From CAZCGA01 sp964498075 (lineage in GTDB: Bacteria; Desulfobacterota; Binatia; HRBIN30): DNA of 40,344 bases. Location of the stretch: positions 1-40,344 of the forward strand of contig CAZCGA010000048.1 of NCBI GenBank assembly GCA_964498075.1, written 5' to 3'. The notes under the pieces were generated by a model. The model did not search any database and was not told the origin of the DNA. It saw only the letters and a list, made by a program, of their open reading frames with translations. Position numbers and translations under genes: made by a program. Position 1 is the stretch's first letter; each line of letters begins with the position of its first letter. Below, piece by piece: positions 24,537 to 33,018 of the stretch.

Positions 24537-27374
24537 ATGCATAGCGAAGCACAGCCGGCCGCGACGTGGTCGCAGCCTGTCCACCTCGTCGTCGTGCCGC
24601 ACACGCACTGGGACCGCGAGTGGTACCAGCCGTTCCAGGAGTTCCGTGGCCGACTGGTCCGCCTCATGGACCGCCTGCTGGACCTCCTCGAGCGTACGCC
24701 GGCGTTCTCGCACTTCCATCTCGACGGGCAGACGATCGTGCTCGAGGACTATCTGGAAATCCGGATGCAGCACCGCGCGCGACTGCAGCGGCTGATCCGC
24801 GCCGGACGCATCGCTGTCGGGCCGTGGTACGTCCTGCCCGACGAGTTCCTCGTCAGCGGCGAGTCCATCGTCCGCAACCTGCAGATCGGCCACCGCATCG
24901 CCACCGAGTTCGGGTCGCCCATGAAAGTGGGATACTTGCCGGATCAGTTCGGCCACATCGCGCAGATGCCACAGATTCTGGCCGGATTCGGCATCGACTG
25001 TGCCGTGCTCTGGCGCGGTGTGGGTGCCGGGATCACGCGCACCCTCTTCACCTGGGAAGGGCTCGACGGCACAGGCGTGTTCACCGTCTACCTGCCGTGC
25101 AGCGGTTACTCCAACGGGCGCGCTCTGCCGGAGGACACCGCGACACTGCGCCAACGGCTGGCGGGAATCGTCGAGGAACAGGCGCCGTTTCGGGAGATCC
25201 CGACGTTGCTGGTGATGAACGGTACGGATCATCAGGAGGCGCAGCCCCACCTGCCGGAGATGATGCAGGCGGCTGCGCAGGGCGTGGAGGGCCTGACTTG
25301 TGAGATTGCGCCGCTGGCTCGGTTCATCGAGCGTGCGCGCGCGGAACACGGCGCGCTGCAGATGCATCGCGGCGAGCTACGCAGTCCACTCCGAGCGCAT
25401 TTGCTCCCCGGCGTCACCTCGATGCGCGTGCGCCAGAAGCAGCGCGACTTCCAGAACGTCAGCCGGCTCGAACGGTATGCGGAGCCGCTCGCCACCTGGG
25501 CCGACCGGGTCGCAGGCAAGCGGCAGTTGACCGACTTCACGGACTGGGCGTGGAAAGTCGCCGTGCAGAATCACCCGCACGACAGCATCTGCGGCTGCTC
25601 CGTCGATCAAGTGCATGCGGACATGGAGCACCGCTTCGACCAGGTCGAGATGGTCGGCAAGCGTGTCAGCCGCCAGGCACTCGCGCTTCTCGCACAACAC
25701 ATCGATACCAGCCGCACCGCGCCGGACCCCGCGCTCTTGGTCTACAATCCGAATGGCTCCGGCGCCGGCGTGGTGCAGGGTGAGCTGAGCCTCGATGATA
25801 CGGCGTCATACTCCCTCGACGACGGCGACGGCCGTCGGCTTCCGGTGCACGTGGAAGCCGGCGCGCGTGAAGTCCTCCTGGACGCTGAGCTCTCACCGGC
25901 CGAGGTTCGGCCGCACGTGCTGGCGATTGAATCGCGCGAGTTTCTCGGCTTCGTCCTGAACGATGTCCGCTTCGAGCGCGCGGGCGAGCGCCTCACGGTG
26001 GTCCTCACGTTGGATCGGGTCCTGCGGGGTCACCTTGATGTCGGCGCGGTTCGCAGCCGCTGGCTGGAGTGGCTCGATGATCCGACGCTGCGCGTGGTTC
26101 ACGTCCGCGCCCAAACGGCGGTGCCGGCACGGGTGACTTTCTGCCCGCCGCAGCTTACCGGGCATGGATTCACGATGTTCGCGTTGCGCCGCGGTCGGCC
26201 GGAAACCCCGCCGGAGTTCGTCGCCACAGCTCGTGGCCTCGAGAGCGCGCGCTTCAAGGTCGCGGTCAATGACGACGGGTCACTCACGATCATCGACAAG
26301 CAGAGCGGCCTGACGCTGCCGCGCTGCAATTGGCTTGTGGACGAAGGCGATCGCGGCGACGAGTACAACTTCGATGCACTGCTCGATCCGCAGACGGTGA
26401 CCGCGCCGGCGGCGCCGCCCGTTATCTCGACGGAGGCCACCAACCTCGTCGTCGCCACGCTGACCGTCCGCCAAAGCTATGAGCTGCCGCGCCGGTTGGA
26501 GAGCGACCGCGAGACGCGGGCGCGCGAGCGGGTCGCGGTACCCATCACCACGTACGTGCGGTTGTATGCGGGCGCGGCACGGATCGATTTCGAGACGATC
26601 ATCGACAACACCGCAGCGGATCACCGGTTGCGCGTCCACTTCCAGACACCGATCGCCGTGCAATCGGCCTGCATGGAGCAGGCGTTCGGCGTGGTTGAAC
26701 GCTCGCTTGACCTAGAACCGAGCGACGGGCCGGAACGCCCGATCGGCACCGTGCCGCAGAAAACGTTCACCACCATCTCCGACGGCACACGCGGCGTGGC
26801 CCTCTTCAACCGCGGCATCCCGGAGGTGGAAGTGCTCCGCAGCGCTGGCGGCAGCGCGATCGCGATGACGCTGATCCGCTCCGTGGGCTTTCTGTCGCGC
26901 GGTGACTTGCGGCTCCGGCGAGGGCACGCGGGTCCTGGCTTGGAGACCCCGGACGCACAGTCGAACGGTACGCTCCGCTTCGAGTACGCACTCACTATTT
27001 TTGCCGGGACTTGGGAGTCTGCCCAGATTGTCGGCCAGGCGCATCAGTATGCGTATCCGCCGGCCGCGACCATCACCGACAGCCACCAGGGGACGTTGCC
27101 GCCGGATGCGATGCTGCTGCGCTGCGACAACCCGCACGTTGTTGTGAGCGCCGTCACTCCCTCGGTGCGGAGCGGCGCGTTCGTGGTCCGGTGCTACAAC
27201 GCGTCGGCGCAGACGCAAGAGGCAGAGATCGCCTTTCCCTTCGCACAGAAGGTCCGTGCGGTCGACTTCCTCGAACGGCGCGCCGCCGTGCGGCTGCGCC
27301 ACCGGGGACCTTGCCTCGTGCAGGTGCGCCTGCGCCCGTTCGAGATCATCAACCTACAGGTGTCAACCGCGTAG
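24537..27374 (+). CDS. Glycoside hydrolase family 38 alpha-mannosidase
   Basis: Predicted zinc-dependent alpha-mannosidase of 945 aa, cytoplasmic since no signal peptide is present. The zinc-binding 'HTHWDREW' is at residues 22-29 and the probable catalytic nucleophile is D136 in 'YLPDQFGHIAQMPQIL', as in bacterial MngB-like enzymes. Later parts carry the family's middle three-helix region ('NHPHDSICGCSVDQVH') and the C-terminal beta-sandwich domains. GH38 enzymes hydrolyse mannosides or 2-O-mannosylglycerate. The substrate is not indicated by the neighbours. ATG 24537 has CGGAG 8 bases upstream. It shares direction and a 17-bp gap with the deaminase gene but has no obvious functional link with it. 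Confidence 0.92.
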   Translation: MHSEAQPAATWSQPVHLVVVPHTHWDREWYQPFQEFRGRLVRLMDRLLDLLERTPAFSHFHLDGQTIVLEDYLEIRMQHRARLQRLIRAGRIAVGPWYVLPDEFLVSGESIVRNLQIGHRIATEFGSPMKVGYLPDQFGHIAQMPQILAGFGIDCAVLWRGVGAGITRTLFTWEGLDGTGVFTVYLPCSGYSNGRALPEDTATLRQRLAGIVEEQAPFREIPTLLVMNGTDHQEAQPHLPEMMQAAAQGVEGLTCEIAPLARFIERARAEHGALQMHRGELRSPLRAHLLPGVTSMRVRQKQRDFQNVSRLERYAEPLATWADRVAGKRQLTDFTDWAWKVAVQNHPHDSICGCSVDQVHADMEHRFDQVEMVGKRVSRQALALLAQHIDTSRTAPDPALLVYNPNGSGAGVVQGELSLDDTASYSLDDGDGRRLPVHVEAGAREVLLDAELSPAEVRPHVLAIESREFLGFVLNDVRFERAGERLTVVLTLDRVLRGHLDVGAVRSRWLEWLDDPTLRVVHVRAQTAVPARVTFCPPQLTGHGFTMFALRRGRPETPPEFVATARGLESARFKVAVNDDGSLTIIDKQSGLTLPRCNWLVDEGDRGDEYNFDALLDPQTVTAPAAPPVISTEATNLVVATLTVRQSYELPRRLESDRETRARERVAVPITTYVRLYAGAARIDFETIIDNTAADHRLRVHFQTPIAVQSACMEQAFGVVERSLDLEPSDGPERPIGTVPQKTFTTISDGTRGVALFNRGIPEVEVLRSAGGSAIAMTLIRSVGFLSRGDLRLRRGHAGPGLETPDAQSNGTLRFEYALTIFAGTWESAQIVGQAHQYAYPPAATITDSHQGTLPPDAMLLRCDNPHVVVSAVTPSVRSGAFVVRCYNASAQTQEAEIAFPFAQKVRAVDFLERRAAVRLRHRGPCLVQVRLRPFEIINLQVSTA

Positions 27375-27686
27375 GGCGTCGGGGACGCCCACGTACGTCA
27401 GCGCCCGCTCCTGAGCCTGGCCGACCATGACGGTCACCTCGGTGCGCTGGTAGAGATGACCCTCGTCCTCGTAGCGGTCGAAGGCGAGTAGCGCCGCGCT
27501 GTCGACGTCGCGCAGCGCCACTCCGTGTACCTCCGCCTGCGCATCGGAAACGATGTACGGGTATCCTCTCGCTGGCTGCACGCGCCGGTATCCGCGCAGC
27601 ACGGCGGCCTCCCTCTGAAAGACCCGGCCAGTGACCTGCCGTACCACTGCATCATCCATCAACGTCCCGTACACGAAAAAGGTCAT
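27363..27686 (-). CDS. Gamma-glutamylcyclotransferase-like (AIG2/GGCT fold) protein
   Basis: Small cytoplasmic protein of 107 aa. The family's substrate loop 'FVYGTLM' is at residues 4-10 and the acid catalyst is probably the Glu in 'FDRYEDEG'. The fold's later strand 'ALTYVG' is also present. Such proteins convert gamma-glutamyl-amines or peptides to 5-oxoproline, though many members have unknown substrates. The end overlaps the convergent GH38 gene by 12 bases. Confidence 0.85.
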   Translation of the reverse strand: MTFFVYGTLMDDAVVRQVTGRVFQREAAVLRGYRRVQPARGYPYIVSDAQAEVHGVALRDVDSAALLAFDRYEDEGHLYQRTEVTVMVGQAQERALTYVGVPDALRG

Positions 27687-27863
27687 CGGCGCCGCGCATC
27701 TGACTGCACACGTACCTAAGAGTCAAGGCCGGTTGCCCCCCAAGAGGCGACAAGCATCACCCGAGTAACACCTTCGAGTGTTTGGCTGATGGACGCGAGG
27801 CGCGTTGCTTCATGCGGAATGCGCGGCGTTGGTGCCGTCCGGTTTCCGCGCTCCGATTTGGTC

Positions 27864-28187
27864 TTAGTGCTTCGCTGCAGGCTGCGCTGCCGCAGCAGCT
27901 GCAGTGCTTACGGTCAGTTGCGGCCGCAACTTCTCGAGCAACTTCTCGCCGATCCCCTTGACGTGATCAAGGTCATCGACGGACTTGAACGGCCCATTCT
28001 TCTCACGGTACGCCACAATCTCCCCCGCCTTGGCATCGCCGATTCCCTGGAGTGCGCCCAACTCCGCAATCGATGCCGTGTTGATGTTGACCTGCTTCTG
28101 CTCGCCTGCCGCATTTGGGACGCGCACGGCAACCACCATCCAGGCGATCAAGAAGCCAGCTAGGACTACCAGACGCACACACTTCAT
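27864..28187 (-). CDS. Exported helix-hairpin-helix (ComEA-like) protein
   Basis: Protein of 107 aa with a signal peptide or membrane anchor ('LVVLAGFLIAWMVVAV'), followed by a double helix-hairpin-helix domain: 'VNINTASIAELGALQGIGDA' and 'KSVDDLDHVKGIGEKLLEKL'. This is the DNA-binding domain of ComEA, which binds incoming DNA in the periplasm, but stand-alone copies occur widely and their role is often unknown. The tail is Ala-rich. No other competence gene is near. ATG 28187 is used because AGGAGG sits 7 bases upstream; the ATG just before it is possible. Confidence 0.85.
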   Translation of the reverse strand: MKCVRLVVLAGFLIAWMVVAVRVPNAAGEQKQVNINTASIAELGALQGIGDAKAGEIVAYREKNGPFKSVDDLDHVKGIGEKLLEKLRPQLTVSTAAAAAAQPAAKH

Positions 28188-28282
28188 CATGACACCTCCT
28201 CTTTTCGCTCTATCGGAGCGGGAAACCGGATCGGCTGAAGGTGTGTACGGCATTGGGTCACAATATGCAAATGGAAGTGTGT

Positions 28283-28310
28283 AGAATATGAATATTGTCT
28301 AGATCATCAA
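28283..28310 (-). promoter_or_regulatory. Possible promoter of the helix-hairpin-helix gene
   Basis: Read on the minus strand, TTGATG (28310-28305) and TATTCT (28288-28283) are separated by 16 bases in a short AT-rich stretch that stands out from the GC-rich surroundings. It is about 95 bp upstream of the start codon. Confidence 0.4.
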
Positions 28311-28363
28311 CAGGCCGTGAACCAGTCGCTGCGGCAGTTCCCAAGAGTTTGCAGCGGCCGAAG

Positions 28364-29050
28364 CTAGTAGCCCATCATCCCGAGGAAGTCCTCGATGCGG
28401 TTGAAGCGCATGTACACGTTGCGCCGCTTCTCGTCGCCGATCGTTGAGGTGACGCGGTCGGCGTAGTTGTGACCGGGGTATAGCACCGTGTCGTCGGGCA
28501 GCTGCTTCAGCTTGTTCACAAGGCTGTCGTACATCTGCGCCGGATCGCTGCCGGGCAGATCGACGCGGCCGCAGCCGCCGATGAACAACGTATCGCCGGA
28601 AATCAGGCGCCCGTCGACGAGGAAGCACTGCGAGCCGGGCGTGTGACCGGGGGTGTGGATGAACCGCAGGCTCAAGCTGCCGACGCGCAGCTCCTCGCTG
28701 CCGTCGGTCTGCACCATGTCCGACGGGGACAGGCCAGCGATGCGGTTGGCGTACCCGGCCTCCGTCTTGTGCAGGTACACCTTGATCGGCAGGTTGCGCT
28801 CCAGCAGCTCCGCCGCGCCTTGAATGTGCCGGCCCATGAAGTCGCCGCCGAGATGGTCGGGATGGAAGTGGGTGATCAATGCCGCTTGCAGCTTCAGATC
28901 ATCCTGCTCGACGATCTGCAGGATGCGGTCGACCTCCCACGCCGGGTCGATGACCACCGCGTCGTGCGTCGTCGGGTCGGCGATCAGGTAGACGAAGTTC
29001 TGCATCGGCCCGAGCTCGAGTTGTTTGAGGTAAATCGGTTGCATGCTCAT
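28364..29050 (-). CDS. MBL-fold metallohydrolase (glyoxalase II / persulfide dioxygenase-like)
   Basis: Cytoplasmic metallo-beta-lactamase-fold protein of 228 aa. The metal-binding motif 'THFHPDHLGGD' is complete, followed by 'HTPGHTPGSQ', 'SGDTLFIGGCGRVDLPG' and 'LYPGHNY', all characteristic of the glyoxalase II/ETHE1 branch. The nearby rhodanese makes persulfide or thiol chemistry plausible, but a thioester hydrolase is equally possible. It is the last gene of a likely four-gene unit; its ATG at 29050 overlaps the stop of the adenosyltransferase gene (ATGA). Confidence 0.88.
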   Translation of the reverse strand: MSMQPIYLKQLELGPMQNFVYLIADPTTHDAVVIDPAWEVDRILQIVEQDDLKLQAALITHFHPDHLGGDFMGRHIQGAAELLERNLPIKVYLHKTEAGYANRIAGLSPSDMVQTDGSEELRVGSLSLRFIHTPGHTPGSQCFLVDGRLISGDTLFIGGCGRVDLPGSDPAQMYDSLVNKLKQLPDDTVLYPGHNYADRVTSTIGDEKRRNVYMRFNRIEDFLGMMGY

Positions 29051-29664
29051 CCCTTCTTCTTGGCGAGCCGCTCGTGCGAGCGCACGCCACGCTCCCACAG
29101 ATGCTCCGGCTCGCCACCGTGCTTGGCAATCCACCGCGAGAGGACAAAGAACACGTCGCTCAGTCGATTGAGGTAACGCAACGGCCATGGACCGATGCCT
29201 TCCTCACGGCTCAGTCGCAGCACGATGCGCTCGGCGCGCCGGCATACGGTGCGGCATTGGTGGAGAAACGCGCTGACCTTGCCGCCACCGGGCAGGATGA
29301 ACGAGTTCAGCGGTGCGAGGTCCTTCTGGCACTCGTCCATGATGTGCTCCAGCGCCTTCACGTCGTCGGCACCGACGCGGAACATCCCTTCGTACGCCGA
29401 CTCTGGAGGCGTCGCCAGCTCGCTGCCCAGGTCGAACAGCTCGTTTTGGAGTCGTTTGAGGACGTCCTCGATGCGGTCGCGCGCCGCGCTCGCCGGCGCC
29501 TCGTGGTTGAAGACGCGTGCAAGACCGACGATCGAGTTCAGCTCATCGACGGTGCCATAGGCCTCGATGCGCAACGCGTCCTTGGGCACGCGCTTGCCGC
29601 CGACCAACCCGGTGTCACCTTTGTCACCGGAGCGCGTGTACACACGCGTGATGCGAATGGGCAT
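29047..29664 (-). CDS. PduO-type cob(I)alamin adenosyltransferase
   Basis: Enzyme of 205 aa that transfers adenosyl from ATP to cob(I)alamin, forming adenosylcobalamin. The ATP-binding N-terminal motif 'TRSGDKGDTGLVGGKRVPK' and the helical 'YGTVDELNS', 'RRAERIV' and 'YLNRLSDVFFVLSRW' segments are all present and length is normal. ATG 29664 was chosen because the family begins right at 'MPIRITRVYTRSGDKG'. It sits 11 bp after the rhodanese gene. No B12-dependent enzyme is seen in this window. Confidence 0.92.
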   Translation of the reverse strand: MPIRITRVYTRSGDKGDTGLVGGKRVPKDALRIEAYGTVDELNSIVGLARVFNHEAPASAARDRIEDVLKRLQNELFDLGSELATPPESAYEGMFRVGADDVKALEHIMDECQKDLAPLNSFILPGGGKVSAFLHQCRTVCRRAERIVLRLSREEGIGPWPLRYLNRLSDVFFVLSRWIAKHGGEPEHLWERGVRSHERLAKKKG

Positions 29665-29675
29665 GCGGCGGTGCG

Positions 29676-30113
29676 CTACTTCACGTTGCTGCGGAGTCCG
29701 GCGTAGGAGTTCTCCGGGCCGCAGTCCTTGCAAACCGGCAGCCCGCACTCGCTCCAGCCCGGCACCACCGTTCGGCCCGTCTGATCACGCATGCCGCCGA
29801 AGCCACCCTGCATGTTGACGACGTCCGTGTAGCCGGCCTGCACCATCATCTCCGCCGCCCGCTGCGATCGTCCGCCCGCCTGGCAGCCGACGACGATCTT
29901 CGCGTCCGCAGGGAAATGGGCCTGCACGACGGGGAGGAAATCCGGATTCATCGTCATCTGTCGCGTCGCCGGATCGGGAAAGACGACGGGCACGTTCACC
30001 GCGCCGGCGGGATGGCCATTGACAAACTCCGGCTCGGTCCGCACGTCGACGTAGCGGTATCCCTCCGCCAACAGCTGATGGGCCTCGTCAGGGGTCGTTT
30101 GTCGTATTGCCAC
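29676..30113 (-). CDS. Rhodanese-like sulfurtransferase
   Basis: Single-domain rhodanese of 145 aa. It has the first conserved segment 'YVDVRTEPEFVNGHPAGAVN' and an active-site loop 'VGCQAGGRSQRAAEMM' with the catalytic Cys, which carries a persulfide in this family. A C-terminal extension adds 'CGLPVCKDCG', three Cys that could bind metal or act in redox. The start is the GTG at 30113, which has GGAGGG 5 bases upstream; longer frames overlap the preceding gene. It lies between the aldo/keto reductase (10-bp gap) and the adenosyltransferase (11-bp gap). Confidence 0.88.
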   Translation of the reverse strand: MAIRQTTPDEAHQLLAEGYRYVDVRTEPEFVNGHPAGAVNVPVVFPDPATRQMTMNPDFLPVVQAHFPADAKIVVGCQAGGRSQRAAEMMVQAGYTDVVNMQGGFGGMRDQTGRTVVPGWSECGLPVCKDCGPENSYAGLRSNVK

Positions 30114-30123
30114 GATGTCCCTC

Positions 30124-31239
30124 CTACTGCGCCTCTGGTCCGTCACGGAATAGCGTGGCGAACTGCGCGGCTTCAAGGGGGGCGACGCGCGCGGTCGCCA
30201 GGTTCTCCTCGACGTGCGTGGCCTGCTTCATTCCCACCAAGGCCGTCGTCAGTCCCGGTGTCGAACGCACGAACTGGATGGCGCGCTGCGCGTCAGTCTG
30301 CAGTCCGCCGACGATGTCGGAGACGGCAGGGGCCAAGCGGCGGAGCTTGCCTTGCAGAATCGACGCGCTGGCCATGACGGTGATGCCGAGGTGGCGCGCC
30401 GCCTCGAGCAGCGACACGGTCTCGCCATCAATGCGTTGGGTGCGTCGCGTCAGGGCTTCGGGCATCGCCAGATTGAAGGGTGCTTGCACGACGCGGAAGT
30501 GATGGTCGTGGCCGCCGACCTCCTGCGCCAACTGCACGAGGGCCTGCAACGACAGGTGATCGCGCGCGCTCAGGGGCTGGCGCAGTCCGTTCCAAGTGGC
30601 CACGCCGTACTGGCGAATCTGCCCCGCGGCGGCCGCTTCTTCGAGCGTCGCGAAGGCGGCGCGCATGCGTGCGAGGAACTCGTCGTGCGCCAGCTCGCCG
30701 AGCTGCGCTTCCGGATTGTGCAGGTAGTAGATGTCGACACAGTCCAGCCCGAGGTTCCGCAAGCTCGTCGCCAGTTGATGGCGCAGGTAGGCGGGCGCGA
30801 TGCAGTGACAGCCAGCAACCAGATCGTCGAGGGTGACCACGCCGGTCGCGACGAAGGTGTCGTGGAACCACTGCGACGGATCGCGCGGCGGCACCGAGTC
30901 GAACGGGAGGTAGCCACCCTTGGTGGCGATTGCGATCTCGTCGCGGCGGACCTTGCCGACGCTCACCGCGGCGGCCAGCGCCGCACCGATGACACGCTCG
31001 CTGCGCTGGAAGCGATAGTTGATCGCCGTGTCGATGACGTTGCAGCCGCCCTGCAGCGCCACACCAATCGCATCAGCGTATGCAGCATCGGTCTGCGCAT
31101 CGGCATCGCCCAGATACGTCCCGATGCCGATCGATGACAGGTGCAGCCCGCCCGCCGGGCGGAAGTGGCCGGGAGCAAGCCGGTCGTGGAAGCGGCGCGC
31201 ATACGTCGCGGTCCCTTCTTGCGTCGCGTAGGCCGGCAT
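30124..31239 (-). CDS. Aldo/keto reductase
   Basis: NAD(P)H-dependent oxidoreductase of 371 aa with the TIM-barrel fold. The catalytic set is visible in order: Asp in 'NVIDTAINY', Tyr in 'INYRFQRSE', Lys in 'IATKGGYLP' and His in 'IYYLHNPE'. 'QYGVATWNG' and, near the end, 'TTALVGMKQATHVEENL' fit the cofactor-binding part. Length is somewhat above the usual 320, owing to extra sequence between the Lys and His motifs. The substrate is unknown. It is the first gene of the likely unit with rhodanese, adenosyltransferase and MBL hydrolase. Confidence 0.9.
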   Translation of the reverse strand: MPAYATQEGTATYARRFHDRLAPGHFRPAGGLHLSSIGIGTYLGDADAQTDAAYADAIGVALQGGCNVIDTAINYRFQRSERVIGAALAAAVSVGKVRRDEIAIATKGGYLPFDSVPPRDPSQWFHDTFVATGVVTLDDLVAGCHCIAPAYLRHQLATSLRNLGLDCVDIYYLHNPEAQLGELAHDEFLARMRAAFATLEEAAAAGQIRQYGVATWNGLRQPLSARDHLSLQALVQLAQEVGGHDHHFRVVQAPFNLAMPEALTRRTQRIDGETVSLLEAARHLGITVMASASILQGKLRRLAPAVSDIVGGLQTDAQRAIQFVRSTPGLTTALVGMKQATHVEENLATARVAPLEAAQFATLFRDGPEAQ

Positions 31240-31280
31240 CGGCGGTTACTCTAGCAGCGTGGCGTGGAAGCCGAAAGAAT

Positions 31281-31300
31281 CGGGCTCGGGCGCGAGCCCG
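31281..31300 (-). terminator. Terminator of the cupin lipoprotein gene
   Basis: CGGGCTCG and CGAGCCCG form an 8-bp perfect stem with a 4-base loop, placed immediately after the cupin stop codon. On the minus strand it is followed by ATTCTTT, a moderate T-rich tail. Confidence 0.65.
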
Positions 31301-31750
31301 TCACTCTCCGATGAATACCTGATCCGTGCCGTCGTACGGCGGAGCGAAGGTGGCGAACGCTACTGCCGGCGCCGAATCGGTGTTGACGAAGTAATGTCGC
31401 GTGCCGCGCGGGACGACGGCGACGTCGCCGGCGTGCATGTCGTGGGGCCGACCCTTGATGAAGAGCTGTCCGCGTCCGCGGAGCAGCGCCACCGACAGGT
31501 CGTGGCTGGCGTGCAGGTGCGACCGCTCGCGATCGCGGATCTGGATGAGATGGTAACTGAGCGCGGCGCTGCGCCCGAGCAGCGTGGCGCTGATGTTCTC
31601 GCCGCTCGCCAGTGGGTGGACAGCGAGCAAGGCGGAGAGGTCGGCGCCCTGCACCCAACCGTCTTCCGGAATGAGGAGATGCGCCGTCGTCGAGGTGCAG
31701 CCCATCAGCCCCCACGTCGCGCACGCCAGGATGAGCAATCGTCTCTGCAT
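31301..31750 (-). CDS. Cupin-domain lipoprotein
   Basis: Predicted lipoprotein of 149 aa. The signal sequence ends in 'WGLMGC', with the lipidated Cys at residue 18. The rest is a single cupin: 'RERSHLHASHDLSVALLRG' supplies the His-x-His of motif 1, and 'PHDMHAGDVAVVPRGTRHYF' supplies motif 2 with its His. The Glu usually following His-x-His is replaced by His-Asp, so metal binding may be altered. Function unknown; periplasmic small-molecule binding or enzyme activity is possible. Confidence 0.82.
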   Translation of the reverse strand: MQRRLLILACATWGLMGCTSTTAHLLIPEDGWVQGADLSALLAVHPLASGENISATLLGRSAALSYHLIQIRDRERSHLHASHDLSVALLRGRGQLFIKGRPHDMHAGDVAVVPRGTRHYFVNTDSAPAVAFATFAPPYDGTDQVFIGE

Positions 31751-31789
31751 TCTTGATCCCTTTCTCGGCGTACACTAACAATACGGCTC

Positions 31790-32275
31790 GTGGATATGGA
31801 AGATCGCAAGCAGAAGGCTATCGAGCTGCTGCAGCAGGCCTATCGTGAACAGATGGCGGGGAATCTCGACGATGCCATTGGCCTGTACGAGGCTTCCCTG
31901 GCCGCGTACGCGACTGCAGAGGCCCACACATTCCTCGGCTGGACCTACAGCTTCCAGGGCCGCTTCGAGGACGCGATCGCGGAATGCAAGCGGGCCATCG
32001 CCGTCGACCCCGCGTTTGGCAACCCGTACAACGACATCGGTTCCTACCTGATCAAGCTGGGCCGGGTCGACGAAGCCATTCCCTGGCTGGAGCGGGCCAT
32101 CGCTGCCGAGCGTTATGAAGCTCGGCACTACCCGCACTGCAATCTGAGTCGCGTGTACCGCGCCAAAGGGATGTTGCAGAAGGCGATCCAAGAGCTGGAG
32201 ACGGCGCTCTCCATCGAGCCCGACTACGCCTTCGCCCAGCAAGAGCTCGCTGAAATCCGCGCGCAGCTGAACTGA
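31790..32275 (+). CDS. Tetratricopeptide repeat protein
   Basis: Cytoplasmic protein of about 161 aa made almost entirely of TPR units, for example 'AEAHTFLGWTYSFQGRFEDA' and 'NPYNDIGSYLIKLGRVDEAI'. At least four 34-residue repeats cover the protein. TPRs mediate protein-protein contacts, and the partner is unknown. It is divergent from the cupin gene with only 39 bp between. The start is GTG 31790 or ATG 31796; neither has a ribosome-binding site. Confidence 0.85.
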   Translation: MDMEDRKQKAIELLQQAYREQMAGNLDDAIGLYEASLAAYATAEAHTFLGWTYSFQGRFEDAIAECKRAIAVDPAFGNPYNDIGSYLIKLGRVDEAIPWLERAIAAERYEARHYPHCNLSRVYRAKGMLQKAIQELETALSIEPDYAFAQQELAEIRAQLN

Positions 32276-32329
32276 GCTACTAATGTTCAGAATCCTCGCA
32301 GCACGCAAACATTTCCGAAGCGATACCAT

Positions 32330-32440
32330 CCGTTCGTCCCGAGTAGCGCCTTCTTCTGGCGCGTATCGAGGGACGTGGTCGGTGCTGCCGCGCACCCCTC
32401 GATACGGAGCCAAAAGAGGGCTCCTACTCGGGGCGAACGG
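32330..32440. repeat. Inverted pair of a hairpin repeat family (copies A and A')
   Basis: Copy A (32330-32373) begins CCGTTCGTCCCGAGTAG, then a small hairpin (GCGCC-TTCTTCT-GGCGC), then GTATCGAGGGA. Copy A' (32395-32440) is the same unit inverted, with another hairpin (GAGCC-AAAAGAG-GGCTC). Related units lie at 36504-36549 and 36580-36626. The flanks and loop are conserved; the hairpin stems differ in sequence but always pair. Confidence 0.85.
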
Positions 32441-32496
32441 ATTTGCTGCTCGCCATTGGGGTTGCGGGCGTCAACCCGCGCTGAGAAGAAGCGGTC

Positions 32497-32563
32497 AGCA
32501 ATCAGCCGTCAGCTTTCGGGGGTCTTCGCCTCCGAGGTACGGAAAGCCGGCGGCTGATAGCTT
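32497..32563. repeat. Imperfect inverted repeat at the end of the zinc-ribbon gene
   Basis: The left arm (32497-32518, containing ATCAGCCGTCAGCTTTC) and right arm (32540-32563, containing GGAAAGCCGGCGGCTGATAG) are largely complementary. It lies just past the stop of the minus-strand zinc-ribbon gene and may double as its terminator. Confidence 0.6.
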
Positions 32564-32568
32564 GTTCA

Positions 32569-32772
32569 TCACGCCGTGCGCCGGCGGGCGACCGCGGGCT
32601 TGGCGAAGAGCTTTCCCACCAGCTCCTTCGCCTCTTCGAGGCACTTCTGGCACAGCTCGCGCCGGTTGCGCCACGATGACATCACCCCGTCGCCGACTTC
32701 GCTGGTGAACGTGGTCAGATCCTGCTGAGTCTCGACTTCGGTTTCACAACGATCGCAAAAGAAACGCACCAT
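32569..32772 (-). CDS. Small zinc-ribbon protein
   Basis: Protein of 67 aa with two Cys pairs, 'FFCDRCETEV' near the N-terminus and 'ELCQKCLEEAKEL' in the second half, which should bind one zinc ion. The tail is basic ('AVARRRTA'). No known function; such proteins often bind nucleic acid or partner proteins. ATG 32772 is used because GGGGAG lies 8 bases upstream and the family begins there. Confidence 0.72.
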   Translation of the reverse strand: MVRFFCDRCETEVETQQDLTTFTSEVGDGVMSSWRNRRELCQKCLEEAKELVGKLFAKPAVARRRTA

Positions 32773-32932
32773 GCACTGGTCTCCCCACGCCGAAGAATAG
32801 GGTGTGGGCGGGCAGACGTCAACGTCCTCAGCGCGCCACCAAGAACGACCCCGAAAGGACCACAACACATGAGTCGGCGCTCGACCGCTCGCATTCAGGC
32901 TGCCAACAGCCCGCCAAAAGAAACGCCCTGAC

Positions 32933-33018
32933 GCGCAGGCGGGGACGCCTGCGCCACCGGTTTCCGGAAATTGGTGGCGCGGCCGTCCCGGCTGCGCGTG
33001 TTTTCAACGGACTGCTAA
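32933..33018. repeat. Cluster of short palindromes ending in a TTTTCAACGGACTGCTAA tag
   Basis: GCGCAGGC (32933-32940) pairs with GCCTGCGC (32947-32954), and GCCACC...GGTGGC forms a second hairpin at about 32953-32978. The segment ends at 33001-33018 with TTTTCAACGGACTGCTAA, nearly identical to positions 32-50 of this window. It lies directly after the stop of the large minus-strand gene and may act as its terminator or as a repeat element. Confidence 0.5.

Noticed and set aside
23719..24552. Minus-strand 277-aa frame over the deaminase gene
   Set aside because: Antisense to a protein with clear family motifs; no recognisable domain.
24537..27374. GH38 mannosidase as part of the cohesin/dockerin complex
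   Set aside because: It has no signal peptide and no dockerin, and it lies far from the locus.
31775..32413. Minus-strand 212-aa frame over the TPR gene
   Set aside because: Antisense to clear TPR repeats and running into the hairpin repeat region.
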